A stretch of DNA of 64,000 bases from Sulfurisphaera javensis (GTDB taxonomy: Archaea; Thermoproteota; Thermoprotei_A; Sulfolobales; Sulfolobaceae), in the NCBI RefSeq assembly GCF_041154675.1, contig NZ_AP031322.1, positions 372,001 to 436,000 of the forward strand, given 5' to 3'. Shown in pieces: positions 32,893 through 43,666 of the stretch. How positions within the stretch are numbered: position 1 is the stretch's first letter; the number at the start of each line of letters is the position of its first letter. The notes beneath the pieces were generated by a model. That model had not been told where the DNA came from. It searched no databases and saw nothing but the letters and a program-made list of their open reading frames with translations. A program made the translations under genes and the position numbers.

Positions 32893-32948
32893 TTACAATT
32901 CAAATTTAAAAATTTATACTACTGTTTAATTCTTAGCAAACAGACCGT

Positions 32949-32960
32949 GATATTTAATAA
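32949..32960 (+). promoter_or_regulatory. TATA box for the 3-hydroxyacyl-CoA dehydrogenase gene
   Basis: The A/T run GATATTTAATAA is centred about 29 bases upstream of the ATG at 32983. Transcription would then begin at or next to the start codon, giving a leaderless mRNA, the usual form for first genes in Sulfolobales. Confidence 0.5.
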
Positions 32961-32982
32961 TCAATAAACTGTTTTACTCATA

Positions 32983-34155
32983 ATGATACAAAAAATAGTT
33001 GTCGTAGGAGCAGGAACGATGGGTCATGGAATTGCAGAAGTGGCAGCCTTATCCGGTTTTAGAGTTGGCGTGATAGATGTTTCGTGGGATTTCCTCAATA
33101 GAGCAAAAGATAGAATAAAAGAATCGGTAGTTAGATTATATGAAAAAGGTCAGCTAAAGGAAAAAGCGGAAGATATCCTTGCTAGAATAGAATTTAACAC
33201 TTCTTATGATATCGCTAAAGATGCAGATTTTGCTATTGAAGCAGTACCAGAAAACTTAGAATTAAAGAAAAAAGTTTTTACAACATTAGATGAAATTGCA
33301 CCTCCTCATGCTATTTTAGCAACAAACACTTCATCTATTCCAATCTCTGATATTGCAGAAGCTACTAAAAGAAAAGAAAAAGTAATTGGAATGCATTTCT
33401 TTAATCCTCCAGTTATAATGAAGCTAGTAGAAGTAATCCCAAGTAAATACACTTCAGAAGATGTAACTAACATAACTGTTGATCTTGCAAAGAAAATGAA
33501 CAAAATACCAGTAAGGCTAAAGTATGAAATACCAGGTTTCGTTAGTAATAGAATATTCATAAGGCTACTACAAGAAGCATGTAGGGAAGTAGAAAGTGGT
33601 GAAGAGACTATTGAAGAAGTAGATAGTGCTGCAAGAAATAAATTAAAACTGCCAATGGGATTATTCGAGTTAGCTGATTATGTTGGTTTAGATGTAGTTG
33701 TAGATATATGGAATGTTTTAACAACAAGAGGCACTCCAGACGTTAAGTGTAGCATGTATAGGAATAAGGTAAATGAAAAGAACTTAGGTGTCAAAACTGG
33801 TAAAGGATTTTATTCTTATCCGTCACCCGGCAAATATTCAAAAGTTCAATTGCCTAATGAAAGTAAAACAGACCCAGCAAAGTTAATATCATTAGCAGTT
33901 AACGAGGCTAGTTGGATGATAGAAAATCAAATAGTTAATGCCAAAGATGTAGATACCGTAATGATATATGGTTTCAACTTCCCTAAGGGATTACTTGAAA
34001 TGGCAGATGAGCTAGGTTTAGATAATATTTACAAGTACTTGAAAGAGATTTATGCAAAAGGATATGAAGCTTATAAGCCTACTTCAATCTTAGAAAAAAT
34101 GGTAAATGAAAGAAAGCTTGGAAAGAAGACTGGGGAGGGTTTCTACAAGTATTAA
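32983..34155 (+). CDS. 3-hydroxyacyl-CoA dehydrogenase
   Basis: 390 residues. The Rossmann motif is [20 protein letters not shown] (5-24), the catalytic His is in [16 protein letters not shown], and [16 protein letters not shown] starts the C-terminal helical domain. Two 3HCDH C-terminal domains are present in tandem, the second after residue 300. Many Sulfolobales homologues are fused to an enoyl-CoA hydratase (about 650 residues); this protein lacks that part. It oxidises 3-hydroxyacyl-CoA with NAD in fatty acid or 3-hydroxypropionate/4-hydroxybutyrate metabolism (crotonyl-CoA to acetoacetyl-CoA step). Confidence 0.85.
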   Translation: MIQKIVVVGAGTMGHGIAEVAALSGFRVGVIDVSWDFLNRAKDRIKESVVRLYEKGQLKEKAEDILARIEFNTSYDIAKDADFAIEAVPENLELKKKVFTTLDEIAPPHAILATNTSSIPISDIAEATKRKEKVIGMHFFNPPVIMKLVEVIPSKYTSEDVTNITVDLAKKMNKIPVRLKYEIPGFVSNRIFIRLLQEACREVESGEETIEEVDSAARNKLKLPMGLFELADYVGLDVVVDIWNVLTTRGTPDVKCSMYRNKVNEKNLGVKTGKGFYSYPSPGKYSKVQLPNESKTDPAKLISLAVNEASWMIENQIVNAKDVDTVMIYGFNFPKGLLEMADELGLDNIYKYLKEIYAKGYEAYKPTSILEKMVNERKLGKKTGEGFYKY

Positions 34156-34187
34156 TATTTTTTAAACTGCTTATACAATTTAAGCAT

Positions 34188-35612
34188 ATGTCTAGTGTTT
34201 TATCTGAATATGAGGCTATCCACAAAGAATTAAGAGAACAGGGATACATTAGGACAGATTATCCTCCAAATCCCTCTGAAATCCTATGGAATAAAAAAAT
34301 AATGTCAATGCCAAGAGAAGAATTAAATAAGATAAAGACTTTTAGACTAAAAAGAATTGTAAAATGGGCCTGGGATAATATTCCTTTTTATAGAAGATAT
34401 TGGAAAGAAAAAGGATTTGAACCAGAAATGATAAAAGACTGGAAAGATATAGTTAAAATTCCTATATTAAGGAAAGATGAATTGAGGAAAGATTTACAAC
34501 AGAATCCTCCCTTCGGAACAATATTTCACCCAGAACTAGCTAAGAGAATAAGATTTGTAGGAGCTACTTCTGGTTCTACTGGATTGCCGACATTTCAAGG
34601 ATGGGGTGCATTAGAGATGGACTACTTCCAGGAAGGGCAAGCTAGATATTTATGGACGTTTGCTGGAGTAAAACCAACAGTAGTTTATGCAAACTATCTA
34701 AACATGAGCGGATTCTATAGCTGGGGACCCCCAGTAGTTGAAACTGCCATGTGGAGATGTGGTGCTACAGCAATTGCTGGCGGTGGAGAAACCTTCTTTA
34801 GTTGGAAAAATAGACATATGTTAATTTTCAAGTTGTGGAAAATTGATGTGTTTGCAACTACACCATGGTTGCATAGATTAATTGGCGAAGAGGCAAAGCT
34901 AGAAGGATGGGATACCCCATTTAAAGTCTTATTGCTTCATGGTGGTGCAGCAGCTGAAAATACAAAGAAGAAATTATTTAGTGTTCATCCTAACGCAGAA
35001 TTAGCAATAAACGTATGGGGAACTACTGATGGTCATATGGCTATTGAGGTACCTGGTTCTGAAGGACAGTTAGTTATATGGGAAGACATGGAAATATTTG
35101 ATATTGTAGATCCTAAGACTGATGAGCCAGTGAGTGAAGGGGAAAGAGGAGAATTAATAGCAACACTTCTAAATCACTTTACAATGCCATTAATCCGTTA
35201 CAGTCTCGGTGATTATGTTAAAAATGAGTTTATTACTGATCCAGATCCTAGATTTGGAATCACCCATATGAGGTTTGCTGAACCAATTCCAGGGAGAGTT
35301 GAATGGATGTTTAGAGTAAGAGGAAAACTATTATTCCCAATATATGTGGAAGATGCAGTAAATGAAATTCCAGATACTACTGGAATGTATAATATTATCA
35401 TATATGATAATGAGATGGATAAATTAAAAATAAAGATTGAGACCAGAAGAGAATTTGTTGATTCACAATATGATAAGCAAGCAAGAGAAATACTAGGAAG
35501 TAGACTTGGAATAAATCCAGATGATGTAGAAATTGATTGGTTAAAACCAGGAAAAACAGTTTGGACTGGATATAAATTACAAGTGTTCCTAGATCAAAGA
35601 AAGAAAAAGTAA
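34188..35612 (+). CDS. PaaK-like AMP-forming CoA ligase
   Basis: 474 residues. The ATP/AMP loop is [12 protein letters not shown] (about 125-136), with [14 protein letters not shown] and [20 protein letters not shown] following, the motifs of phenylacetate-CoA ligase-type enzymes. It activates an aromatic or other organic acid as its CoA thioester. Its own TATA-like run TTTTTTAAAC lies at 34158..34168, 25 bases upstream. The preceding gene is the 3-hydroxyacyl-CoA dehydrogenase, which fits degradation of carboxylic acids. Confidence 0.82.
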   Translation: MSSVLSEYEAIHKELREQGYIRTDYPPNPSEILWNKKIMSMPREELNKIKTFRLKRIVKWAWDNIPFYRRYWKEKGFEPEMIKDWKDIVKIPILRKDELRKDLQQNPPFGTIFHPELAKRIRFVGATSGSTGLPTFQGWGALEMDYFQEGQARYLWTFAGVKPTVVYANYLNMSGFYSWGPPVVETAMWRCGATAIAGGGETFFSWKNRHMLIFKLWKIDVFATTPWLHRLIGEEAKLEGWDTPFKVLLLHGGAAAENTKKKLFSVHPNAELAINVWGTTDGHMAIEVPGSEGQLVIWEDMEIFDIVDPKTDEPVSEGERGELIATLLNHFTMPLIRYSLGDYVKNEFITDPDPRFGITHMRFAEPIPGRVEWMFRVRGKLLFPIYVEDAVNEIPDTTGMYNIIIYDNEMDKLKIKIETRREFVDSQYDKQAREILGSRLGINPDDVEIDWLKPGKTVWTGYKLQVFLDQRKKK

Positions 35613-35646
35613 AATAAAATATTGTTTTTGTTATCAAATTTTTACT

Positions 35647-35841
35647 TTATTTCTTTCCAGATTTTTCTAACATTTGTATTAGTTCTTTTGGTGCATCTTT
35701 TTCGCTTACAGCACCTCTGCCAGTTTTACCATTGTCGTCATAAGTGAATGATATCATTTTTCCTACTCTCCAAACCTTCTTTATCTTTGAAATGTCTACT
35801 TCTTTTTCCTCTCCCTTATACTTGAACTTTACTGTTACCAT
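35647..35841 (-). CDS. Sso7d/Sac7d-family chromatin protein
   Basis: 64 residues: [20 protein letters not shown], then [20 protein letters not shown] and [20 protein letters not shown]. This is the 7-kDa SH3-like DNA-binding protein found only in Sulfolobales. W24, V26 and M29 are the residues that insert into and kink the DNA minor groove in Sso7d. It compacts and stabilises DNA at high temperature. A GAGG ribosome-binding site precedes the ATG. This is the strongest taxon marker in the window. Confidence 0.97.
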   Translation of the reverse strand: MVTVKFKYKGEEKEVDISKIKKVWRVGKMISFTYDDNGKTGRGAVSEKDAPKELIQMLEKSGKK

Positions 35842-36397
35842 GTTTCCTCAAGATATCTTACGATACTCAGATAAATAAACCTTACGGTATTAACTTAAGG
35901 ATTACTTATGATATTACCTTAGAGAGATTATAGGGTTTTAGGGTTTGAATTTTAATGAGAATAATGTATTAAAAAACGGTTTGCATAATTAAATTCTCTT
36001 AATAGACATAAACTAAGACATGAAAAATATCTATAGCTTGTAAAGATTTAAAGACTATGTAGAGAATTTTCTTTTTACCTTATTTTACTTGCCAGACGAA
36101 ATTATCATAAATTATTTATCAATTATTAAATAATTCTCTATCTAGATATCCTAGGATAAAAATAAGATTACCCTACTATTGAATGAGTGTGTTCATAGCA
36201 TCTTCGTTAAGGTATTAATTATTCCTATAACTTTTCAATATTCACTAAATGTCTAGCATATATAAACATTTTCATTTAATCTAGATATAAAGATCAGTAA
36301 TTCCTTGAATTTATACCTAAAAGACGACATTATGGACATACTCCGCCTGAGGGAAAAAAATTTAAAAGCATACTCATAAGTATAGGATAAATGTAGT
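35842..36397. other. Intergenic stretch of 556 bp before tRNA-Pro
   Basis: Holds the Sso7d-like gene promoter (TTTATTTAT near 35867) at its left end. A perfect A/T-only inverted repeat lies at 36110..36135 (AATTATTTA/TAAATAATT). A piece near 36265..36342 resembles one before tRNA-Trp, and the tRNA-Pro A/T box is at 36359..36368. No coding frame was found. Confidence 0.5.
36265..36342. repeat. Diverged copy of an element also found near 31600..31665
   Basis: The best part reads TTGAATTTATACCTAAAAGACGACATTATGGACATACT here and a near-match lies at 31628..31665 (about 30 of 38 bases agree by eye after one gap). Weaker similarity extends about 35 bases to the left. Both copies end 55 to 90 bases before a tRNA gene (tRNA-Trp and tRNA-Pro). 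It may be the end of an old mobile element or a shared promoter-region segment. Confidence 0.45.
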
Positions 36398-36473
36398 GGG
36401 GCCGTAGTCTAGCCTGGACTAGGACGCAAGGCTTGGGCCCTTGTGGTCGCGGGTTCAAATCCCGCCGGCCCCA
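36398..36473 (+). tRNA. tRNA-Pro (TGG anticodon), no intron
   Basis: 76 nt. Acceptor GGGGCCG/CGGCCCC, discriminator A, anticodon stem CAAGG/CCTTG with loop CTTGGGC (anticodon TGG), T stem GCGGG/CCCGC with loop TTCAAAT. No intron and no encoded CCA. An A/T box (TTTAAAAG) lies about 34 bases upstream. Confidence 0.95.
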
Positions 36474-36536
36474 TTCTATATAAAAATTCTTAATGTGTAT
36501 CATACTAAAATTTAAGCAATTTAAACTTACTATATA

Positions 36537-36962
36537 ATGATGAGCCAAAAGAGAATTAAAGTTCTAGTTGCGAAATTAGGTTTAGATGGTCACGATAGAG
36601 GAGCTAAAGTAATAGCTAGAGCATTAAAAGATGCTGGTATGGAAGTTGTATATACTGGATTACGACAAACACCAGAGCAAATTGTTAAAGCAGCAGTTCA
36701 GGAAGACGTTGACGTTATAGGTATCAGTATACTAAGTGGAGCTCACTTAGAGTTGGTCCCGTATGTAGTTAACTTAATGAAGGAAAAAGGCCTAAATGAT
36801 GTTGTCCTTGTAGTAGGAGGAGTTATACCACCACAAGATGTGCCAAAATTGAAAGAAATGGGAGTTGATGAGGTATTTTTACCTGGTTCGAGTTTGAAAG
36901 AAGTTGTAGAAAAGATAGCGAAAGCTGTAGAAACCAAAAGGGGTATAAAAGTTGCTTCTTGA
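36537..36962 (+). CDS. mcmA2: Methylmalonyl-CoA mutase, small B12-binding subunit
   Basis: 141 residues forming only the cobalamin-binding domain: [20 protein letters not shown] holds the D-x-H-x2-G motif whose His replaces the lower B12 ligand, and [12 protein letters not shown] and [10 protein letters not shown] complete the fold. In archaea the mutase is split; the large catalytic subunit must be elsewhere. It interconverts methylmalonyl-CoA and succinyl-CoA, a step of the 3-hydroxypropionate/4-hydroxybutyrate carbon fixation cycle. The end overlaps the MeaB gene by 11 bases. Confidence 0.93.
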   Translation: MMSQKRIKVLVAKLGLDGHDRGAKVIARALKDAGMEVVYTGLRQTPEQIVKAAVQEDVDVIGISILSGAHLELVPYVVNLMKEKGLNDVVLVVGGVIPPQDVPKLKEMGVDEVFLPGSSLKEVVEKIAKAVETKRGIKVAS

Positions 36963-37890
36963 AAAAGCGTTAGCTGGTGAAGAATTAGCAATTTCTAGGC
37001 TTTTAACTAAAATAGAGTATTTTACACAAGAAGGATTAGAAAGTTTACAAGAATTAATTAAAAGGTCTGGAAAAGCACATGTAATAGGCATTACTGGTTC
37101 TCCGGGAGCAGGAAAAAGTACGTTAATTTCTGAATTAATAACAGAGTATATCAAACGTGGTCATAGAGTTGGAGTTATTTTAATTGATCCTTCTAGTCCA
37201 TTTAGTATGGGCTCCTTTATGGGTAATAGAATAAGAATGGTTGGGAAAGATATAAACGGGAATGTTTTTATCAGAAGTATTGCCTCAAGAGGTAATTTAG
37301 GTGGTATATCATCAGAAGCCTTAATGTTAATTGAAGCTCTTGATGGCTTAGGGTTTGACAGGATAATTGTAGAAACTGTTGGTGCTGGCCAAACTGATAC
37401 TGATGTTGTAAGTGGTGTACATACAATTGCTGTAGTTAGTGTTCCAGGCACTGGGGATGAAATTCAAGCACTTAAAGCTGGAATTATGGAAATAGGAGAT
37501 GTTTATGTAGTAAATAAGGCGGATAAAGTTGAAGCAGAGATGTTATATGACGCAATTAGATTTGCATTAGATTCTTCTGAAATCAATTTTAGAGATGGCT
37601 GGACACCTAAAATAGTAAAAACTGTTGCAATAAAAGGAATTGGAATAAGGGAATTAGTAGATAATTTTGAGGAACACTTAGCCTTTATTAAAGAGAAGGG
37701 ATTGTTCGAAAAAAGGATTAAAGAAAGAAGAGTTAAGATGATTGAGTTAATGTTGCGAAAAAAAGTGAATGATGTGATAAATAATGTGATTAAAGCAAAT
37801 TCAGATTATATATCGAATGAAATTAACGAGAAACATAATTTACTTAACTTAATAAATGAAATGTATAGTAAAGTAAGAGAATCTTTCTAG
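36952..37890 (+). CDS. meaB: MeaB/ArgK-family GTPase (methylmalonyl-CoA mutase chaperone)
   Basis: 312 residues. Walker A is GSPGAGKST, followed by [20 protein letters not shown] and [13 protein letters not shown] (switch regions) and VVNKADK for guanine. MeaB protects and reactivates the B12 mutase with GTP. The start is TTG at 36952 within the end of the B12-binding subunit gene; no ATG lies near. Genetic coupling to the mutase subunit supports the function. Confidence 0.93.
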   Translation: MLLEKALAGEELAISRLLTKIEYFTQEGLESLQELIKRSGKAHVIGITGSPGAGKSTLISELITEYIKRGHRVGVILIDPSSPFSMGSFMGNRIRMVGKDINGNVFIRSIASRGNLGGISSEALMLIEALDGLGFDRIIVETVGAGQTDTDVVSGVHTIAVVSVPGTGDEIQALKAGIMEIGDVYVVNKADKVEAEMLYDAIRFALDSSEINFRDGWTPKIVKTVAIKGIGIRELVDNFEEHLAFIKEKGLFEKRIKERRVKMIELMLRKKVNDVINNVIKANSDYISNEINEKHNLLNLINEMYSKVRESF

Positions 37891-38526
<636 letters not shown>

Positions 38527-38529
38527 TAT

Positions 38530-39111
38530 TCACTCTCCCTTTAAGAATTTTGTTAACTCGTCATTAAATCTCATTGGATCATCTAAATAACATGCATGTT
38601 GTTTCCCTACTATAACCAGCTTAGCAGTTTTAACATGATTTAGTATTATTTCTGCGTTTCTTCTTGGTGATACTGAGTCCTTCTCGCCCCAAATTAAAAG
38701 TATAGGTTTACCATCTAAGCTTTTCAATTTACTTTCGTAAGAAGGAACTCCAACAGCACCAACTAAAACTAATCCTTCTACCATTTCTGGATTATTAACA
38801 GCAAATCCTAATACAGCTTCACCACCCATTGAAGCACCCATAAGATAAGCTTTCTGAATACTCATTGCGTCCATAAAATCTTTTATGAAATCTGAAAGAG
38901 AATCAAAATCTCCATTTTGTGATTTTCCAAACCCTGGAAAATCTACCGATATTGCTTTGAATCCCGCTGATGATATACTTTTTACAGTGTTTGTCTCTAC
39001 CCAAGTATATGCGTTAAATCTTGCTCCATGAAATAATAAGAATGGTTTTCCTTCTCCTTCTTCTACAAAATGTATTTTTACACCTTTCACACTAATAAAA
39101 TCGTCTTTCAT
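38530..39111 (-). CDS. Small alpha/beta hydrolase
   Basis: 193 residues. The nucleophile is S94 in GASMGG, the acid D145 (WGEKDSVSP) and the base H172 (GKQHACYLDDP). The oxyanion HGAR is at 28-31. There is almost no cap domain: the core strand after the nucleophile leads straight to the acid, so the enzyme is about 60-80 residues shorter than the usual type. It may be an esterase or thioesterase. It is probably co-transcribed with the winged-helix gene. Confidence 0.83.
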   Translation of the reverse strand: MKDDFISVKGVKIHFVEEGEGKPFLLFHGARFNAYTWVETNTVKSISSAGFKAISVDFPGFGKSQNGDFDSLSDFIKDFMDAMSIQKAYLMGASMGGEAVLGFAVNNPEMVEGLVLVGAVGVPSYESKLKSLDGKPILLIWGEKDSVSPRRNAEIILNHVKTAKLVIVGKQHACYLDDPMRFNDELTKFLKGE

Positions 39112-39175
39112 AGATGAATAGTTAATTTTTAAGACTAAAAAATTTGTTATCTGGTTAAAGATTTATTTTCAGATT

Positions 39176-39997
39176 CTAACTTTTATACTTTTCTTCTTCC
39201 TCTATTTTATTAGAAATAAAATCAATTAAGCTCTTATCTATTACGTTAACTGACGGATATATTTTCCAGCTAGTTACTTTAGAGTATTTTATGAATGTTG
39301 ATACTTTTATATTCCATGGGGGAGAAGAAAACAACTGGAGAACTTTTTTGAAATCCTCCAGAAGAAAAACTTTACCAGGAGATACAGCAAATACTAAGTC
39401 AACATGAGTTGAAAGGATTGTAGGGGCTAATGCATCATTGTAAGATTCTATTATTAAGTTTGAATTGGATAGTAGCGATACAACATAATCTGCAATATGA
39501 GGAGAAGAATCAACTAATTCTTTTAATTTCTCTGGCTGTAAGTTTATTGCATTAACTTCATTAATGAAATCCTTAAGATATGTTTTTATAGAATCTGGAA
39601 TAATCGACAGATAAGATGAAGAGTAAAAATGGTATACTTTGCTTCCGTCAAAGTATCTTACCATAATTGGTAAGCCTAAGTTAACTAATTCGTTATATAA
39701 TCTAACGTCCATTCTAAGCTTTTCTAAGTCAGGTGGGGCTATTAATAGAGCAAATGGATTAATCTCTTCAATTCTTAATCCAGTGTCGTCATAATATTTT
39801 AATGCATCATTTCCAGCTAAAATTCCTAGTTCCTTACTTCTAAGTAAAGTAGAAAAACTAAACCAAACGTTGTGTCCAGCAATAGGCTTTAATGGCCTAA
39901 AATTATAACCTAGATTTTTCAGCTCTCTTAATAGATGTAAGGAAAAAGTAGTCTTACCAGAATCGTATTGTAGTAAACCATTGACTAATATTTTCAT
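39176..39997 (-). CDS. P-loop ATPase/GTPase, dethiobiotin-synthetase-like
   Basis: 273 residues. A Walker A-type loop [11 protein letters not shown] (7-17) sits at the extreme N-terminus, as in SIMIBI-class proteins such as dethiobiotin synthetase or CobQ-like enzymes. [11 protein letters not shown] resembles the lysine-containing second motif (KPI) of that class. Its partner and substrate are unknown. It overlaps PEP carboxylase by 4 bases, hinting at co-expression. No biotin genes are nearby, so a true BioD role is unproven. Confidence 0.72.
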   Translation of the reverse strand: MKILVNGLLQYDSGKTTFSLHLLRELKNLGYNFRPLKPIAGHNVWFSFSTLLRSKELGILAGNDALKYYDDTGLRIEEINPFALLIAPPDLEKLRMDVRLYNELVNLGLPIMVRYFDGSKVYHFYSSSYLSIIPDSIKTYLKDFINEVNAINLQPEKLKELVDSSPHIADYVVSLLSNSNLIIESYNDALAPTILSTHVDLVFAVSPGKVFLLEDFKKVLQLFSSPPWNIKVSTFIKYSKVTSWKIYPSVNVIDKSLIDFISNKIEEEEKYKS

Positions 39998-41529
39998 CCT
40001 AATGATTTTCTTATTTTAGCCATCTCTAAAAGATAACTCTTTGCCTCTTCAACATTCCCTTCCTTTAAGGCTATTAAAGCTAAAGAAGACATTAGAGCAT
40101 GCTTTCTTCCCACAGAATTATTATCTCCAATTCTTATACCTAGTGTGTGTTCTGCATATGATAAATCGTCCTTAATTTTCTTTATAACTTCGTTATTTAT
40201 ATTCCAAATCTCTTTTATTAGTTCTATCGACTCAAAACTTACATACTTAGCTGCTGTTTGTAAATCATGCCTCATATACTTATAATTCTTTTCTAGAATA
40301 TCCCATTCATTTTCTGATAAAGATGAGAGAGATGAAATCCCTATTAACTCTGGTGGAATACCAACTGAGTACAATGCACCAGTGAATGAAATGGCTCTAG
40401 GCAAGGTCACCTTTCCAGTACTTCTTGAATAGCCAAACAGACCTATATGAAGTTTTCTAGCTCTTCTCCTAGGTAATAATAACGCAATCTTATTTATTAC
40501 ATCTGCTAAGCTTTCTATTATTGGTTGATAGACAGAAGTATATACGTTAGCTATTCTATTCAATATTTTTTCTTCTTCCTCGCTTAATATCTCAAAATCT
40601 GATATTTGCCTTTCATTAATTTTTCTTATTGCATTGGCAACTTCATCATCTTCATAATCATACTTGAAAGCTGATTGAACTGTAAAAGTATAAACTCCCC
40701 TATATTCATCGATGGTTTTTTCAAAATTTTGAGGATTAAAGTGTCCTCTAAATGGTAATGAACCAACGCCAATTAATGGAAATATCTTTAAGCTAAACTC
40801 TTTCTCAATTTTTCCTAGTCTGTTTAAAGCATATTTTACCGCAAGAACTGCAGAAATTAAACCATAATTCATTGCAGGATCAGATCTCGCTAAGAAGACT
40901 CTCATATAAGGAGGTTTGATTGCTTTTATGTAACCTCTAACTATATCATCAATTCTAAACATTGAATCTTTATCTTCTATCAAGGGTATGATTTCAATTG
41001 ATTTTGGATTTATTTCTCCTATCAAATCTTTCACATATATATCATCAACAAGCTTTACGTTTTCTTTGCTAACTATCGCAATCTCGTAATACTTCACTAT
41101 CGCAACTAACTCTTTATAATCAGTAGTAAATGGAAGAATAACTTCAAAGACTGGTGGAGTTGGTTTTGTTCCAAAGAATTTTTCAGCTAAATCATAAGTG
41201 ATTGGTATACTTTCCATGGTTTCAGCAAAGACTTTTTTCTCAGCTCCTTCAATCTTAGGGTTTGGTATTCTATATGTTAGAAATATATCTCTGCCTAAAA
41301 CTCTCTCTTTAAAAAACTCAGGGTATTGAGTTAAAAGTTTCCTTACCACATGGGTATCTACATCTTTACCTTCAGCATCCCACATCACTTCATCAACATT
41401 GTAGTGCTCGTATGCGAGATAAGCCTCAATAACTTCAGCTTCACCACTAATTACTTCACTTTTACTCCACTCTGGAACTCTAGCATTATCTGGATGTTGA
41501 GTAGACATAGTTTTCGGAATCTTTCGCAT
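39994..41529 (-). CDS. ppcA: Phosphoenolpyruvate carboxylase, archaeal type
   Basis: 511 residues, the short archaeal PEPC (bacterial/plant enzymes have about 900). The start [20 protein letters not shown] and the segments [20 protein letters not shown] and [20 protein letters not shown] are family hallmarks. It carboxylates PEP to oxaloacetate, feeding the citrate cycle and carbon fixation. The start is divergent from the peroxiredoxin by 68 bases. Confidence 0.95.
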   Translation of the reverse strand: MRKIPKTMSTQHPDNARVPEWSKSEVISGEAEVIEAYLAYEHYNVDEVMWDAEGKDVDTHVVRKLLTQYPEFFKERVLGRDIFLTYRIPNPKIEGAEKKVFAETMESIPITYDLAEKFFGTKPTPPVFEVILPFTTDYKELVAIVKYYEIAIVSKENVKLVDDIYVKDLIGEINPKSIEIIPLIEDKDSMFRIDDIVRGYIKAIKPPYMRVFLARSDPAMNYGLISAVLAVKYALNRLGKIEKEFSLKIFPLIGVGSLPFRGHFNPQNFEKTIDEYRGVYTFTVQSAFKYDYEDDEVANAIRKINERQISDFEILSEEEEKILNRIANVYTSVYQPIIESLADVINKIALLLPRRRARKLHIGLFGYSRSTGKVTLPRAISFTGALYSVGIPPELIGISSLSSLSENEWDILEKNYKYMRHDLQTAAKYVSFESIELIKEIWNINNEVIKKIKDDLSYAEHTLGIRIGDNNSVGRKHALMSSLALIALKEGNVEEAKSYLLEMAKIRKSLG

Positions 41530-41564
41530 TTCCTTAATAACTCATGTTTTGCCTTTTTAAACTA

Positions 41565-41574
41565 AACTATAAAA
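41565..41574 (+). promoter_or_regulatory. TATA box for the peroxiredoxin gene
   Basis: AACTATAAAA-type sequence centred about 28 bases before the ATG at 41598 predicts a leaderless transcript and argues against the longer frame starting at 41544. Confidence 0.5.
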
Positions 41575-41597
41575 ATAAGTTCGAATTTAGTTTCCAT

Positions 41598-42056
41598 ATG
41601 CCAATAAATGTGGGAGAACCTGCACCAGATTTCGAAGCAGAATCAACTACTGGTAAAATAAAATTATCTGATTTTAAGGGAAAAAATGTTGTACTTTATT
41701 TTTATCCTAAATCATTTACCCCTGGATGCACAAGAGAAATTCAAAGATTTGTTGAATTATATGAAGAGTTTAAGAAATTAAATACAGAGATTATAGGAGT
41801 AAGTGCGGATAGCTTAACGACACAAAAGAGATTTGCTGAAAAGTATAATGCAAAGTTCCCAGTTGTTGCAGACAAAGAAAAGAAAATTATTGAGATGTAC
41901 AGAGTTTTAAATGAAAAAGGGACTAGTGCGCAGAGAGTGACCTTCATAATAGACTCTGAAGGTAAAGTAGTTGAAGTTCTTAAAAATTTGAAGAAAGCAG
42001 AAGAGCATGCTGATAAAGCTTTAGAAGTAATAAAGAAAATTACTTCTACAAAGTAA
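41598..42056 (+). CDS. Peroxiredoxin (Bcp/PrxQ type)
   Basis: 152 residues from the ATG at 41598 (MPINVGEPAPDFEAESTTGK). The upstream extension in the same frame has no family similarity and would overlap the promoter. The peroxidatic cysteine is in FTPGCTREIQRF. The resolving cysteine five residues later, usual in PrxQ/Bcp, is an Ile here, and no other cysteine exists, so this is a 1-Cys form. It reduces hydroperoxides; the redox partner could be a thioredoxin system (thioredoxin at 60513). Confidence 0.9.
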   Translation: MPINVGEPAPDFEAESTTGKIKLSDFKGKNVVLYFYPKSFTPGCTREIQRFVELYEEFKKLNTEIIGVSADSLTTQKRFAEKYNAKFPVVADKEKKIIEMYRVLNEKGTSAQRVTFIIDSEGKVVEVLKNLKKAEEHADKALEVIKKITSTK

Positions 42057-43545
42057 TAACTCTCTTGTATATTTTTTTCTTGAATGACTCTATTGGATCA
42101 TTGAGCACTACTGGTATTTTATTTAAAACATCCGTAGGAGTTATATGAGGCCCTAATTCTGAATAAGCTAAAGTCCCGGCTAGACTATTTATAAAAACTC
42201 CAATAGATGCAGCATCTAGTGGAGAAAGTTTTTGTGCTAACAAAGTTCCAACTACCCCAGTTAAAGTATCTCCCGTACCTCCAACAGTCATCCCAGGATT
42301 TCCAGTCTTATTTAACCTAAAGTCTTTTCCATCACTTATTACATCTACATATCCCTTAAGTAGTATTGTACAATTATATTCTTTGGCTTTCTCTATTACT
42401 TGTTGAATTCTTTTTCTAATTTCTTTTTCGGCTTCTTCTTTAAAAAATATCTTAAACTCTCCTGCATGAGGAGTGATAATTGCATTACTATACAGCTTGG
42501 TCCCGGATATTGCTTTTAGTGCATCAGCATCAATTACTGCTGGCTTATTATTTTGCTTCAAATAGTTAACTATTAACTTAGACGCTTCTATTGTTTCTTC
42601 TGCTAATCCCATTCCAGGTCCTATTATAACGACATCAGCCTTATCTATCCATGGCTTAAGTTCTTCAAAATTTTGAGGAGAAATATTTTTACCAGAAAGT
42701 TTTATCGTAATTAAATCTGGCGAATAACCAGCAATTATCTTTGCTGTTTCTTCTGGTGATGCTACATAAACTAGATCGGCTCCAGTTCTAAGAGAGGCTA
42801 ATGCTGATAATGTAGGGGCACCAGTAAAAGTATAACTACCACCTATAACTAAAACCCTTCCATTGTCACCTTTTTTAGATTTATAATCCCTTTTCTTTAC
42901 ATTAACTATAACATCTCCTGGACCTACGTAAATCTCTGCCTCTGGAGGGATACCTATTTTCTTTACAATAACGTTAAAATTGTATTTTGCCAAACCTTTC
43001 TTTATATCATGAAAAGTAACAACTAAATCTGGTTTTACATACTCTCCTTGAGCTTCTCCAGTATCAGCATCTATTCCAGAAGGGAGATCAATTGACACTT
43101 TATAACCTTTACTTTCGTTAAAAACTTTTATTGCTGTTGCAAAAGGTTCTCTTGGTTTTCCTCTAAACCCTGTTCCTAGCATTGCATCTACTAACACATC
43201 AGCCTCTAATGGTTTTAGATCTGAAGGATCTTTAATTTCTATTAAATCTATGCTATAATCCATATCTTCTATTGCATTAAAGTTTAAAACTGCATCTTTA
43301 TGCTTATTTTCGCCCAGCGTAATTACTTTCACTTTAACCCCTTCTCCAGCCAGATGCCTTGCAGCTACTAAACCATCTCCTCCTTTTCCACCATGCCCAA
43401 CAAAAACTATAGCATCTTTTGGCTTAGTTCTACTCATAATTTCGTCCTTTACACTTCTTCCAGCATTTTCCATTAATAATAAAGTGGGTACTCCGAAGGC
43501 TTCACTATTTATTTCTATGGCTCTCATTCTTTTAGTGTCTATCAT
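42046..43545 (-). CDS. nnr: Bifunctional NAD(P)HX epimerase/dehydratase
   Basis: 499 residues with two domains. The first (1-210) is the epimerase (YjeF_N): FVGHGGKGGDGLVAARHLAG and VDAMLGTGFRGKPR. The second (215-499) is the ADP/ATP-dependent dehydratase: VIGGSYTFTGAPTLSALASL and GNPGMTVGGTGDTLTGVVGT. It repairs hydrated NADH and NADPH, damage favoured by heat. The two activities are often fused in bacteria and archaea. The end overlaps the peroxiredoxin by 11 bases. Confidence 0.94.
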   Translation of the reverse strand: MIDTKRMRAIEINSEAFGVPTLLLMENAGRSVKDEIMSRTKPKDAIVFVGHGGKGGDGLVAARHLAGEGVKVKVITLGENKHKDAVLNFNAIEDMDYSIDLIEIKDPSDLKPLEADVLVDAMLGTGFRGKPREPFATAIKVFNESKGYKVSIDLPSGIDADTGEAQGEYVKPDLVVTFHDIKKGLAKYNFNVIVKKIGIPPEAEIYVGPGDVIVNVKKRDYKSKKGDNGRVLVIGGSYTFTGAPTLSALASLRTGADLVYVASPEETAKIIAGYSPDLITIKLSGKNISPQNFEELKPWIDKADVVIIGPGMGLAEETIEASKLIVNYLKQNNKPAVIDADALKAISGTKLYSNAIITPHAGEFKIFFKEEAEKEIRKRIQQVIEKAKEYNCTILLKGYVDVISDGKDFRLNKTGNPGMTVGGTGDTLTGVVGTLLAQKLSPLDAASIGVFINSLAGTLAYSELGPHITPTDVLNKIPVVLNDPIESFKKKIYKRVITL

Positions 43546-43598
43546 ATGTAGAAAAATGTATAAAGATATTTATCTCAGTTTCGGGTTACTTCTTCATC

Positions 43599-43612
43599 CT
43601 TCAGTATTGAAG
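43599..43612. promoter_or_regulatory. Short dyad CTTCA-GTAT-TGAAG, possible operator
   Basis: A 5-bp inverted repeat with a 4-base centre lies about 28 bases before the TATA-like run TTTTTATATTT (43636..43646) of the ferritin-like gene. Its position upstream of a promoter in a two-gene redox cluster suggests a binding site. Short dyads arise by chance, so this is weak. Confidence 0.25.
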
Positions 43613-43666
43613 TCATTCATCATTTCTTTTTAAATATTTTTATATTTCCACTAATATCCTTTACTT

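Noticed and set aside
36110-36135. A/T-only inverted repeat as a transposon end or terminator
   Set aside because: The arms consist only of A and T in an A/T-rich region, so chance formation is likely; no matching partner or target duplication was seen.
36330-36548. 72-residue minus-strand frame with the segment WGRRDLNPRPQGPK
   Set aside because: It crosses the tRNA-Pro gene in antisense. This peptide is a well-known false translation of tRNA sequence.
41544-41597. Eighteen-residue N-terminal extension of the peroxiredoxin
   Set aside because: It overlaps the TATA box and has no family similarity; the ATG at 41598 gives the standard peroxiredoxin start.
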